64,000 bases of DNA from Mytilus galloprovincialis (Eukaryota; Mollusca; Bivalvia; Mytilida; Mytilidae). The first letter of the stretch is position 1. Every line of letters begins with the position of its first letter. Positions 1-13,000 of the stretch are shown here, in pieces. The DNA lies in contig NC_134840.1 in NCBI RefSeq assembly GCF_965363235.1, forward strand, positions 91,896,416 to 91,960,415, in the 5' to 3' direction. The notes beneath the pieces were generated by a model. It was not told the origin of the DNA. It ran no database searches and worked only from the letters and a program-made list of their open reading frames with translations. Made by a program: the position numbers and the translations under genes.

Positions 1-3000
1 CGAACCCCCTTAAAAATCATTTTCGACTATTTTTGTTCAAAGGGAAATAACTCAAATTCATTTATATCAAAATATTTGAAATGATAACTTTATAGAGGAG
101 ATCTGTTTTCAAAATAGTATTGTAATAAAAATTATTTTTTTCAATGGTACATGTTTGTATTGTTTTCTGTCTATCGTTTTGATATTTATTTATATGTTTG
201 TTTGTTTGTTTTACTAGTAGAAACAATCCTATTCGTTGGATAAGAGACGAAAAAAATATTTATTCTTATAATAATTATAACTTTTGGCTAATAGAGGGGT
301 TCTTTTGTATGCTAATTCTAAGAATGTACTTAGATTTTGGATATTGGACCATAATAGGTATAAATGTCAAATTTCATTTTTTTCAGTTCTTTGACCTTAT
401 TAAATTTTATGATACAAACCTATGCTGTTTCAAATATTCAATCCCAATCCAAATTCAGAGCTGTTTTAAGTTTAAGTGGTGTCTCCATACTTGCTCAACT
501 AATGGTTCTACCATGTAGAAAAATCCAGTTTGCTGTCACTCTGGCAGCTTAGCTCTTGTTATCCTTTTTTGCTTTTTGCATGATGGTAAAAATTGTAATA
601 GTTATTAGATAAAAACTTTAGGAACCAAATAAGACCACCAGCAAGACAAGATCCACAAACAATTAAAATGTTGTCGACATAGTTTGTAGACTGCCACTTT
701 TCATAGAAGTTATTTCCCATTAATGTGGATTTGTTAACCCTCGAAACGTAAGGAAGATAGAGAGAAACAAAACAGACAAAATTATCAGCAATACAAGATC
801 AACAAAAAAGAAAGCTTTGTCATGCGTTATTTTCTTGTCTACAATTTTGGAAAGAGTCCATTGCTGAGTATTCAAAGGCTTTTTTAGAGGCTCTTGTTTA
901 ACGATTGTGTGAATACAAAAATGCCTGGATGTTAGGTTGCATGGTTTGTTTTTACAAGAAAACAAATACCGATTTCGTGCAATTGTATCCGAAACACTTG
1001 ACTTATCTACCTCATGTTTCCCTCGCTTGAAAATAGAGCTATACCACTGTTGTTAAATAGAAATTATATAGATTAACAAAAATCTGGTTTTCGGAAGAGG
1101 ATAATGATTTTTTTTTTGTGACAGAAAAATAACCCAGCATTATCAACCGTGTTGGACGCCACATGCGGGGTGTTAGTTATGTTATGTTACGTGTTGGCGA
1201 TTTTGAAGCAGAGAAAAAGCGATCAATTAAAGGTTCTACAAGTATCAACTTTCTTTTTGGAGAGTTTTTTTTTTTACACCGATTAATGTATTGCAAGGAA
1301 GGGACCGAACCATTATCTATATTTTCAGCAAACATAAGTAGACGTTTCCAGTGCTTTGTTTTCTTCAACACATCTCCCTAGTTTTCAGGGTTAAAGGTTT
1401 TGAGACTTCATATGCAAGTTTAAGGACAAAAAACCTACTTCGGGCATTTTTTTTTCTTGTTTGCTTTATATAGAAATAAACTCACCTAAATTCCAGCTTC
1501 TTAGTCAAAGTTTTTTGGTCAACGAGATGTAATGTGTCGCTCGGGTGTCAGATTTTGCGTCTGTTGAAAAATTGTAGAAAAATAGTAAAATCTTTGACGC
1601 ATTTTTAAAAAAGCATTGTCTTAAAACATTTTCCATATAATTCTTAAATTGAAGAGACCACAAGTTTAATTAGATCGCCGATGATATTCGCTCATAATTA
1701 TAAAGGATAATTATCGATAGTAATAAAGTCATAACGATTTTGTACAGTAATTTTGTCATTTTTGTACAGTTGGTCATGATGGTTTAGTGTTTTCTAAATG
1801 ACAAAATGTAAACGTAGTAAACAATCAAACATTCATCAAAGTCAATACAATACATATGTATATAAAATATAAAAGGTTTCCGACATGACGAAGTGTGAAA
1901 CAATTTAATTGAGAAAATGTAAACATTATTTGGAATCAATGCTTACGTATTACAGCAGCATGATATCACAGCATTCCTTGTAGCATAAATTAATAACTAG
2001 TCTACTATAGAAATACAAACGAATATGACAAAGAGATGCTTAAAATTTACAGCATTTTTATCAGAAGTAATCATCAATAAGTATTTTTATTTTGAAAATA
2101 AGGATTTTTAAAGAAAATAAAGATTGTATTTTTTATTTTTAAGATGTTATTCGTTGATATTTGATATTTTATAATTCCACAAAACAAATCTAAGCTTTTA
2201 CGAGAGGTCTTGGAAATCAGAACAGACGAATGTATTAAATTGCAGACTGGCAGTTTAGTAATTTTTATCTAGATTAATTATATAACAAAAAAGAGTTCGA
2301 AGAAATCCTTTTTCGTGACAAACACGTTTCTAATTTCAGAATTAACTAGTGTGTGTTATTGTATTTTGTAGCAATAAGTAATTTTGAAAGTTGGATGACA
2401 TATGTGTTATAGTAATCTCAAGTTGTGAGCACAAATAAAGCAAGTACAGTGTAAAGAAAATAAACCGTTCATGCCATATCCAATCATTATCTTGGATGCA
2501 ACACAAAATTATCAAACACCAAGAACAGACTAAGTTTGCCGTCGATCATACGGAATCTTCTAACATATCTAGATCTTTTCAAAGCAACATTTTTAAAAGG
2601 CCACTTGACTATTGTCACGTATGTTCCCCAATAAACTGATAAAGATATGCTATCATATGGGTTGGATTTCTGGTTACCATCACGTTTAGATTTCACTGAT
2701 TCTGCTAAAACTGTTATCTCCATTTTCTCCAGTTTCATATATCAAGACAAACTTTTACTCGGGATAAATAATTATAAATATAATATATACAATTATGATA
2801 GCAGTTTTATTTTCAGAGCACTCGTTTTTTTGTGCACTTGATGACTTTTATACTAGTATTCAAACGTTGGGATAGCTACGGTCCCGGAATAATATTTCAA
2901 TTTCATTGCACTTGATTTAAAACACTATAATAATTTCTTTCAAAAAAGATGAATATTTGTATAAAAAACACATAAAATAATCAAACAAAATCTCTAATTT

Positions 3001-3572
3001 GTCTAAAAATTATAAAATCTCAAATTTCTACTCCTTAGATTTTTCTTAAAAAACGTATGTTGGTGGTACATGGATTTTTGTTTTAATGATGTCAAATAAT
3101 CATAGTTCATATCGAGCAAAAGTTGTATGAAAAATTATACCAAATTCCGTGGCATAGCCCATTTACGGATCCTTGAATGACTGGCCTTAAATACTTTGCA
3201 TCTAGCTAAATAATTATAAAATTTCACCATTTCATAAGTTGGAAGAATTTTAAAATGATCATAAATGCTTACATATTAATAAGAAAAAATGTAAACTAAA
3301 ACTATCAAGACTACTTATGTCTCGGTGAATGGTAAAACCTAAATAAACAGTATAAACCGGCAGAGATACACTAAACAATTTTCTATGTTTGTTGAAATAC
3401 TTTGTTGGTCTTGTGCTTGGCTGCCTTGAATGCATAAAAGTTGTGTGTTTGATGGCCAATAAGAACAAACCACTGAAAGACTCAGTTCAGAACTGTACAT
3501 AACAAATACATTTCCTGCATTTAATCTCGAGCAAACAACGTGTAGGAAATTTAGAAGTAAGGGCATGTTTGA
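1..3572. other. Intergenic, diverged repeat fragments
   Basis: No supported gene. Sequence at 300-552 resembles the right end of the CGACCGC family (compare 'aacctatgctgtttcaaata' with 22702-22722). A block at 765-890 (caatacaagatcaacaaaa... tcttgtctacaat) recurs at 5215-5300. A possible exon at 1133-1240 is described in the findings. Otherwise AT-rich. Confidence 0.45.
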
Positions 3573-3578
3573 TAGCTT

Positions 3579-3810
3579 GAGGCCCCTCATGGGGGGGGGG
3601 GGGGGTCCTAGTAATCACATAATCACCATTTTTTTGCCAATATAATCACATAATCATTAAATATTTGCTTATCTTTAGTAATCAAATAATCATAAACTAA
3701 AAATACAGTCCTAGGTAATCAAATAATCATGAAATATTTGGCTTAATAATCAAATAATCATTAAAAAACGGCCAAGTAATCACATAATCAAAAACCCCAT
3801 GAGGGCCCTC
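3579..3810. mobile_element. 232-bp MITE with internal short tandem repeats and 6-bp duplication
   Basis: Inverted ends GAGGCCCCTCATGGGG and CCCCATGAGGGCCCTC (one difference), flanked by TAGCTT at 3573-3578 and 3811-3816. The interior is a series of 'taatcaNataatcat' units with variable spacers. A run of G lies next to the left end. Confidence 0.75.
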
Positions 3811-4149
3811 TAGCTTCAATGGCTCTCAGTGCCGACATTTGCATAGTGAGCTAGCACCTTTAAAATTTAAATGTGTTTGCCATTCTAGTATAATACAGAT
3901 GCTCATCTTTTTAATGTATCGGTTTTCTTGTATGCATTTTATATTTGCATGCCTTCTTACCTCGTGATCACCCTTCAATGATCTTTAATTGGTCAATCAA
4001 GTAAAAGCACATGTGGCTTCAAAAGTATGACAGAAAACATATAAAGAGTGGTATTGGAGGTGTTGTAACACAATTGGTTTACCAATTCAATATGTCTGTG
4101 CCTCCACACGCAAGATATATGTTTTAGAAGATTTTAGATTACATCTCAT

Positions 4150-5400
4150 CTGTTCATTTACTAATCATTGCTAATTTTGTCCTATTTTTTATTGTGAAAT
4201 TTTGACTTGAGTGTGGATTCAAATCATGGAGAGTGATGCATGTATAGTGAGAGACGCCTTCCTGGTAGATCTAACAAGTCTCCCTGTTTTGAGTAAATCA
4301 TTAGAAAATGTTCAATTTATGTTGTTCTGTCCTTATCTCAGATACTATAAGCAATTGGGCCACCATATTTGTTGAATGGCAAGCTTGTAAGGCGTACATG
4401 TCTGGCTGAAAGGGTTCATATGACTTGACCTCATTTTCATGGTTCATTGAACAATGAAAAGCTTTTCAAATTTGTTGGTTTATCAGACACTGTCTTCAAG
4501 CAATATGTCAACTATATTTGTTGTTTGAAACGATTGTAATTTGTACATGTCTGTATGGTATGGTATATATGACCTTAACCTCATTTTCATGGTTCATTGA
4601 TCACTGTTAAGATTTTATGATTTGATCAGTTTCTCAGGTACTGTTAGAAGTAAGACTACTATATTTGGTATATGGAATGATTGTAAGGAGTACATGTCTG
4701 TACTGTCTGGCATTTTTCAACTCACAGTGAGTCTGACCTCATTGGAGTTGATCATTGATAATGTTGTTGTAGTAAAACCATCATATTATATAATTTCTAT
4801 AAGTATAACAGTCAAGGCATTTCAGCATATGCACTTTTATTTTTTTCAATATAAAAAAATAATCTGCTCTTGGTATTAAGAATTTGTCCATATTTGAAGA
4901 ATTTCGAGTTGAAGCAACGAAAGCACCATTTTGTCAAGCTCTGGTATTGCTTTGGTGTCTATGAATTTTATATAATCCACATCCTTTTCCATCAAATAAA
5001 GTTTACAAGTGTTTTATCTCCTTTTAAAGGCAAATAATATATATATAACCTAGAATAATTTCAAGTTTAGGTGGACTCTTGTTCAAAAGTATTATTTTCT
5101 TATTATTTTGAGAAGCCTGAACTTCTACATAAGTTTTATTGATTTTTGCACTATCCCACTTTAAGGTCACATCACCCTCTTTTTGTTTTGATCAAAAACT
5201 AAAGAAAATAGAGGGAAACTAAATAAATGATCACCAATACAAGATCAACAAAACAGACATTTTTGTCATGAATTCTGTTCTTGTCTACAATGTTGGAGAG
5301 TGTCCTTTGTTGAATATGCACATAGACCAAGGTGAGCCACATCAGCTCTTTATAGCCTCTAGTTATAAAAGGAAACTGGAAAAATCTCAATTTCCTTTTG
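4150..5400 (+). repeat. Dispersed tandem-module repeat (partner of 38820-40660)
   Basis: Modules around 4370-4500, 4520-4670 and 4670-4800 share 'gtacatgtctg', 'gacctcattttcatggttca' and 'gtatggaatgattgtaagg'. The right part (5200-5340) includes the block shared with 765-890. Reading frames are module shadows. Confidence 0.6.
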
Positions 5401-8400
5401 GTGCAGACCTATTGCCAGAATTATAAGAGCTTACCTGGCTGTACATCAAGGTAAATCTTTGGTAAATAGGTGCAAAATCATGAACTCTAGGAATAACTAG
5501 GTTCAGCAGTTTAATACAGTTCAAACAAAATCTGAATTTTAATAGTGTTAACTGTATTACAGAAAGGACTCCTATGAAAACTACCCTCGCTATGGGTGAG
5601 TGGATGATATAAAATTCATAGCCATATAAAAAGGAATAGGCATAAAAAAAAAGTGAAACTAAAAAAAGTTATTGTCTATATTTTATTCACTCTGCAAATT
5701 GTTATGTACATTACATGACAAGTAGCTGCTGTAGTAAACATTGCACTATAACCGAAAGTAGTAATTGGATTGATTTGAAAAATAGTCGGGAACTAAAAAA
5801 CACATATTTAATTCATTTTTATAGCCAGTCTACTCTTGTATAAAGAAACTATTCTTTACTAAATTTACTTAATGTAGGAATTTGAATTATCAACAAGACA
5901 AAAACTAACATTATTTTAAATTTCAATTTTCATTTTTTTTCATTTTTTTTTATACAATTTTTAGATAAAAGGTTAGAAATACAAATTACATGATATCAAA
6001 ATCATATGTAACATGTGGACATTTGGAAAATTCAATAAAAGCTATCAGGCACTTTTGATTCGTCATTTCTAATTATATAGTCATTAAAATCCATATTACA
6101 TAAACAGTATCAATTTTACTGCATATAATGCACATTCGGACGATTACATCTCTTCAGTGATGGCCGAGGCCAAACTTTGAAAATCCAAAAAAACTATCGG
6201 TAATACACCATTAACTAACTGATTAAACAAAAGAGATTTAAAGGTAAAGCCAAACCAGAATATAACTATCTTTAAGCTTAATAAAATTGTTTTAAAGAGA
6301 ATCTTGCAACTTCGTGAACTTTCTTACACATCTGCATGAGTCTATTGGAAAGTTGTCTCTTAATAAAAACTTAAAATGAGTAAATTTTGTCCTCATACAA
6401 GAATTGAATTTTGATAAGTTTGATTTATTTCAAAAAATTAAAATATTTAAATTGTTAATTATTTTTTTTAAAACCACAGGACGAAATTGAAAAAAAAACA
6501 TGAAAAAAATCCAAAACAAACATATCACACTCTTGTCTAATGTTTAATACACTGAAGGCTTAAGCATCTGAGTACATAATGTTTGAGTGAAATAAATTTA
6601 ATGTTCTGAGTTTAATATTCAATATAAAGCTACAGACATTAAAAAGTGAGTGTTATATAAGTTACAACCTTAATACTACATGTATATAAAGTTAAATGAC
6701 TAAGAAAACATAAATTCAAACAATTTTAAGTCAATAAAAGTGCTATACACCTTCACTGAAATTTTGTTAGTGCAACTTCTCCATTATTTTATAATGATTT
6801 GATATCAAATACTGTAAATTCAGAAATTATTGTGTGCATTTATTATTGCGATATTTAAAGCAAGGCAATGGGTAAGATTATTAATTGCAATTTCAGGAAA
6901 ATCTGCATTAAGATATATGTATCTTATTATTGCCATACTCACAGAGTCGCATTTTTTCACAATAATAAAATTTGCCAATAATTTCTGAATTTACTGTGAG
7001 CTTATTAAAAGGTGTGCAGTTGTTGTTTCCCTTTTCAAAAAGAAGGGAAAAAAATAAACATAAAAAATTACTAATTATATCCCAAATCCTGAATTTTAGT
7101 GCCTTGTTTAAAATATAAGACGCAATTAAAAAATTAAACATTTATTATATTATTATATCAAATATGCATAAAATATATAACATGAATGAAAAATTTGCAC
7201 CAAGAATATATACAGATGTTTATTGGCAGCTCAAATTCAGGGCAATCAAAATATTTCTGATAAGTCCATAATAAAATTTATGAAATGTACAACTTCTCAC
7301 AAAAATTCAACGCATAAAAAGGAAAAAAAATCCTATTGAATTGAGCTGCCAACATTTAGCAATGATAATAAAATAGGTACACCAATTGTTTATTGAAAAC
7401 TCATTGTAAAATAAAAAAGATGTATAATGCTGATGTCTAAATAATTTATACAAAAACTAATCAAGAGTTGCTAAGAAATTTCTTGGATCTTTCAAAGATC
7501 ATTTAAACCGGTGCCACTGAATAAGCAGGTGAAATTTGATTTTGATGTTCCTTACATTGTGCAGTTACTAATACATTTCCACTCAAACTAATCTATGTTA
7601 AAACAACTAAAGTAAACAATTAATAAAAAGCAAAACAAACAAGAAAACAACTGTAAAAATTACCAACCCTAATTTTCTATTATGCATAAAATTCATAGTT
7701 TTATATTTTGATTTGAAAAAAATTATTTCACAGAACACAAATAATTAAAAAAAAAAAAAAAACACCACCTTTTTCCTTATTGGCTTAAAAGCTATCCAAC
7801 AAAAAAAATTCTATGCCAGCCCTGGCCTTTATTGAGGCATGGAGGGCAATTAGTTTAATGTACTAGTAAATGGGTCTGACAACTTACAGAAAAGAGCAAT
7901 GATTTACAGAAAAGGAAAAAAAAAGAACCCAAAAAGAATAGAAGAGGAAATCATTTTTTTTTGTATTTTCAAAGTTGCTAGTAAATTGAATCCTTATGTA
8001 GTAATTTGCTGATATGAAATTACATCTAAAATGTATCCTGCTTCAAAAAACATTTTGATAACATGGGATGATTCAAAATAGAAAAAAAGGTGTTACAGAA
8101 TACATAAAAGAAAAACCTCATGAAAAACTAGAATATAACTAACAAATCAAATCAGGTTAGAAAAGAATAGATATGGATTTCTTATCTTTGATTTTATGGT
8201 CATTAAAATATTAATACAAAACTTACATATGAATTACAACAACAAATATATTTATGGCACTCAAAAATTATTTACATAGTGAAAAAAATTATGGCACTAC
8301 ATTATGCATTTTCTTTTTTCCTTGTGATTCATATTAAAACAATTACATCTTTTATTCTATTGCCATCTTTTACTTTACTGCTGTTAAATATAAATTTACA

Positions 8401-9641
8401 CTCAATTTTACAGTATCGAAATTTTGGAACTACATGCATTGCTTATATGAAGAGCATTATCAAGGTGTACAAAAAAAAACCTTTTCTTGTGATATAACTA
8501 AATGCTCTGTCATTATCAAATGACCTTCATACATTAAAAAAGACTGATTTAAAAACTCTCTTAAATATAACAAATATATACCTCAAATAGTAACTTTTCA
8601 TTCTCATATCATTCAAATATATTGGGAAATAAAATGATATATGTTTATACTAAAATATTTGTACTACAATGATAACATGCATGCAAACGTCAGGTTATTT
8701 TTGTCTTCAGATTTAATCAGACACGAAATAATATAATGTTATATAAGTGATATGTTAGAATATAATATAATGATCTATGTATCTAAATTTATGCTTTCAT
8801 ATCTTCAAAAGTATTGTAAGCTTGCAGTTTATAAAATTACAGTTCAGATGACTTTCACTTTTTTTTTGCTTTCATACATTTTCAATTATTACAGAAAACA
8901 GTTATTACTTTCTCTCATTTGTAGTATGAAATGTTCAAATTTGATTCAAAAATATAAAACATACTCTTAGCAAGTACTAATATAAGAAAACTCCCGCTTC
9001 AATAAAATGCGGAATTTATAAGCTCTTACTCTCAAAACATTTCTAACAATGTTAAATACAGATCCCCCTTTTTTTTTCTTTTTCTTGGCAAATATCATTC
9101 TCCAATAAAAACTTTTCACAGATATTCTCACAAACTAAATACTTAACAATGATTGACTATTTTCTTGAAAAGAGCAAATAATAGCAACAAAATGTTTCCA
9201 TTAAATTGTAGTTGTAAAAGAGCCTTTCCTGTTCAATCAAGAGAACCACACAAAAGCTAAAGATAAGCAAGGAGGTTAAAACCTCCTTGAGATAAGTGTT
9301 TACCGGTACCCAAAAGAAATAAACTTTTAAATAAAAAGCGGTCAAAGAAATTTTTAATAGCCAAACCCATCAAGGGTCAAGTGAATATGAAAGAAAATTT
9401 ACCAAAACTTGCCTCCATCACAATTTTTACAAGTACTGAATTTGTTGATGAATATATGAAGGAATGGACAAAAAGCTTCTTTTCATATTTTTTGTTTTAA
9501 TAAATTAAAAAATCAAATCCAGACCAATTGATCTGGACCACTCTGACCTCAAGGTATATCCCCATAACCCCCTTCCCAAAGTTTTAAAATTTGATTGTCC
9601 TGTAAAGCATATAAAAACTACCCTCCTGAAATCTTTTTCAT
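5401..9641. other. Long AT-rich region 3' of the TNF ligand gene
   Basis: No coding sequence was recognised. Being directly downstream of the TNF ligand stop on the minus strand, its right part should include the 3' untranslated region, whose end I cannot place. A near-perfect palindrome CCAGACCAATTGATCTGG lies at 9520-9537. A MITE-like element is at 6810-6998. Confidence 0.5.
6810..6998. mobile_element. ACTGTAAATTCAG MITE
   Basis: Left 'tactgtaaattcagaaattattg' is mirrored by right 'caataatttctgaatttactgt'. The interior repeats 'tttattattgc'-like motifs. Single-ended fragments of the same element appear at 43815-43870 and 55780-55805. Target duplication unclear. Confidence 0.65.
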
Positions 9642-10090
9642 TTAAATCAAATACATCCCAAAGTAAGATGTGGCCTTCTCAATGCCACCTGGACTGTTAC
9701 CTTTTATAGCCAGATGACCAGGATTATTAACAAAGACCTTGACCTTATCTGTGGTCTCCAAATAAAAATTTCCGAAAACAAAAGAGTTCCATGTTGTATC
9801 TCCAGTATTAGGGCACAAAGTGGAATACCCTTCCAAAAACTTTTCTCCAATGTTGTATTCCTTCCTGTATTTTAAAACCAAATGACGAATAACACTTTCT
9901 GCTGGTGTGACATTTGTTGAATTATCCTTCTTGAATTCAAATACCAGATTGCTGTAGATGTGGTAGTACCCTGCTCTCTTGACCTGGTAATATCCATCAG
10001 TGTTGTCATACACAACTTCTTTTAAAAATGTATCTGGATCAGGATTGCTTGGTGGAAAGTCCCATTTTATCAAGTACAAATTAGGAAGTA
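9642..10090 (-). CDS. TNF ligand exon 4: TNF-like domain and stop
   Basis: Acceptor CTATTTACAG (AG at 10092-10091) followed by 449 nt encoding the receptor-binding TNF-like jelly-roll and the stop codon. The frame stays open upstream to 10136, but those 15 codons are intron (the polypyrimidine run read as FILFLYLF). One cysteine (in STLCPNTG) lies in the domain. The final strand TSYFGMYLI ends two residues after the conserved FG, as expected for the family. Confidence 0.85.
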
Positions 10091-13000
10091 CTGTAAATAG
10101 ATACAGAAATAAAATAAATACCATGTTTTGATTCATTTAGACCCCATTTACATTTGAAGAAAATTGAACTGATCTTTATTTGGATGGATCTTTAAAAGAT
10201 GAGTGTTTGTTTACACTTGCATAAGCAAGATCAAATGAGATCAATCTTATTTAACATAGCGCAGTTACACTGCAAAATAAAAAGAACAGGTCTGACCTGA
10301 ATATTATACATTTAGTTATAAATAAGTCAAAAACAAAGAAATAGAATTTATCCATGCAGAAGAATGATAACTAGAGGCTCTCAAGAGCCTGTGTCGCTCA
10401 CCTGTTAATGTGTTTACTGATGTCGGCCATCTTTGTTGGTAGGCGGGGTCATTAGACACTCTTTTTAAAAATTGATACCCTAGTATTATGATTGTGGCCA
10501 AGTTTGGTTAAATTTGGCCAAGTAGTTTTAGAAAAGATTTTTATACAAGTTACAAAAATGAGGAAAAGTTGTTTAATATTGACTCTAAAGGGCAATAACT
10601 CCTTAGGGGGTCCTCTAACAATTTAGATCATGCTGACTTATTTGTAGATCTTACTTTGCTGTTTACAGTTTATCTCTATCTATAATAGTATTCAAGATAA
10701 TAACCAAAAACTGCAAAATTTTCTTAAAATAACCAATTTAAGGGCAGCAACCCAACAACAGGTTGTCCGATTCAACTGAAAATTTGTGAGGGGATATATC
10801 TTATTCTGATGGACATTAAAATCTTGAAAGATTTGCCCTAAATGTCTTGGTTTCAAAGATATAAAGCAAAAACTGCATTTTACCACTATGTTCTAATTTT
10901 AGCCATGTCGGCCATTTTGTTTGGTAGGCTGGGTCATCGGACACATTTTTTAAACTATAAACCACAATGATAATTGTCGCCAAGTTTGATTAAATTTGGC
11001 AAAGTAGTTTTAGAGAAGAAGATTTTTAGAAAAGTTACAAAAAATGATGAAAAGTTGTTAAAAATTGACTATATGGGGCAATAACTCCTTAAGGGGTCGA
11101 CTGGCAATTTTGGTCATGTTGACTTATTTGTAGGTCTTACTCTGCTGAACATTATTGCTGTTTACAGTTTATCTCTATCTATAATAGTATTCAAGATAAT
11201 AACCAAAAACTGCAAAATTTCCTTAAAATAACCATTTCAGGGGCAGCAACCCAACAACAGGTTATCCGATTCGTCTGAAAATTTCAGGGCAGATAGATCT
11301 TCACCTGATAAACAATTTTACCCCATGTCAGATTTGCTCTAAATGCTTTGGTTTTTGAGTTATAAGCCAAAAACTGCATTTTACCCCTATGTTCTATTTT
11401 TAGCCATGGTGGCCATCTTGGTTGGTTTGACGGGTCACGCCACACATTTTTTAAACTAGATATCCCAAGGATGATTGTGGCCAAGTTTGGTAGAATTTGG
11501 CCCAGTAGTTTCAGAGGAGAAGATTTTTGTAAAAGTTTACAGACGACGGACGACGGATGCAGGACGACGGACGACGGACGCCAAGTGATGAGAAAAGCTC
11601 ACTTGACCTTTCAGGTCAGGTGAGCTAAAAAATGGCAGAATCTATACATTGGTTTTAAACATGTGTGTTTTGCAGCCGAACATGCACAGATTTATTTTCA
11701 TAACTAAATATTATATTCACTGGAAGAAAGCTCAATTGTGATCCATCTAAGCATTTAAACTTGAAGAAAGAACAATCTTTTTAAATCCACCTTTAGATGT
11801 GGACTTTTTAAGTCCAATTAAAGATTGATCTTTCCTGTTTACAATAGATAAAAGATAGTCTTTTTAACTAGTGTAAGAAAAAAACTAAACATTTACTTTT
11901 CATTACAAATTTTATTAATTTCCTTTAGTAGTTGTTACTTTATCATATGGATGTAGTGTTGTAGATTATTTTATTGTATCAGAAAATTTATTATCAAAAG
12001 TATGTTTTTTTAAAGTCCATAACTTATTGGGCGATCTCTCTGATCATTGTCAAATTTCTGCGTTATTGAACATACATTGTAAAATAAAAGGAGATACGTG
12101 TCAAACTCAGATGTCTCTTAAAAGTTGTAAATGGAATGAGAACTCTACTGAATTATTTCAGGAAGCACTATCTTCAGGCAGTATGCAACAAAATTTTTTA
12201 AATTTTAATAAAACTGAATACCATTCTGATATAAATAACATGATTAAAGATGTTAATACTATATTCTATGAAGCTGCAAATTTATCACTAAAACAAAAGC
12301 CTACTAAAAAATCAACAAGCAAGTTAAAACAAAATGTAAAGAAAAAACCTAATTGGTTAGATGCTTCATTATCTAAATTAAAAAATAACTTAAATGATAA
12401 AGAAAAATTATTACAAAAATATCCTTTTGATCCAGTAATACGGTCATCTTTTTTCAGTCTATTAAAACATTACAGAAAAACAAGGAAGAAAAAAATAAGG
12501 GATTTTCGACAAGATTTAATAGATAAATTAGATAATTTAAAAGACAATAATCCAAGTCAATATTGGGCACTGCTTCACGAGTTATCAGATACAAATAGGG
12601 AGAATACCACATCTGATGTGTCAACAGATGCTTGGTTTTCTTATTTTAAAAATTTAAATGAAAAAGACACTAATGCATCATGTGATTATTTAAAAGATAA
12701 GCTAAAAGACATGGAAAGAGAAAAAATATTTACTGAACTTGATAATTTGATTTCAAAAGCAGAAATAGAAAAGGCGATTAGTACACTAAAAAATAAAAAA
12801 GCCAGTGGTTTTGACTCAATTTTAAATGAAATGTTAAAGTCCAGTCAAATATATTTAGTTTCTTGTTTTCAAAAATTGTTTAATAGTATCTTAAACTCAG
12901 GAAATTTTCCAAAAATTTGGGCAAAAGGATATATAGTTCCTTTATTTAAAAGTGGTTCAAAAGATGATCCTTCAAATTATAGAGGAATTACCATTGGAAG

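Noticed and set aside
1177..1371. 64-codon minus-strand frame
   Set aside because: No splice signals or family resemblance; overlaps a T-rich stretch and a better, still weak, plus-strand candidate.
4622..4879. 85-codon plus-strand frame
   Set aside because: Lies within a dispersed repeat with modules recurring at 38820-40660 in non-coding form.
8279..8970. Two hydrophobic frames of 72 codons on the plus strand
   Set aside because: Composition reflects T-rich DNA; no conserved motif and no splice context.
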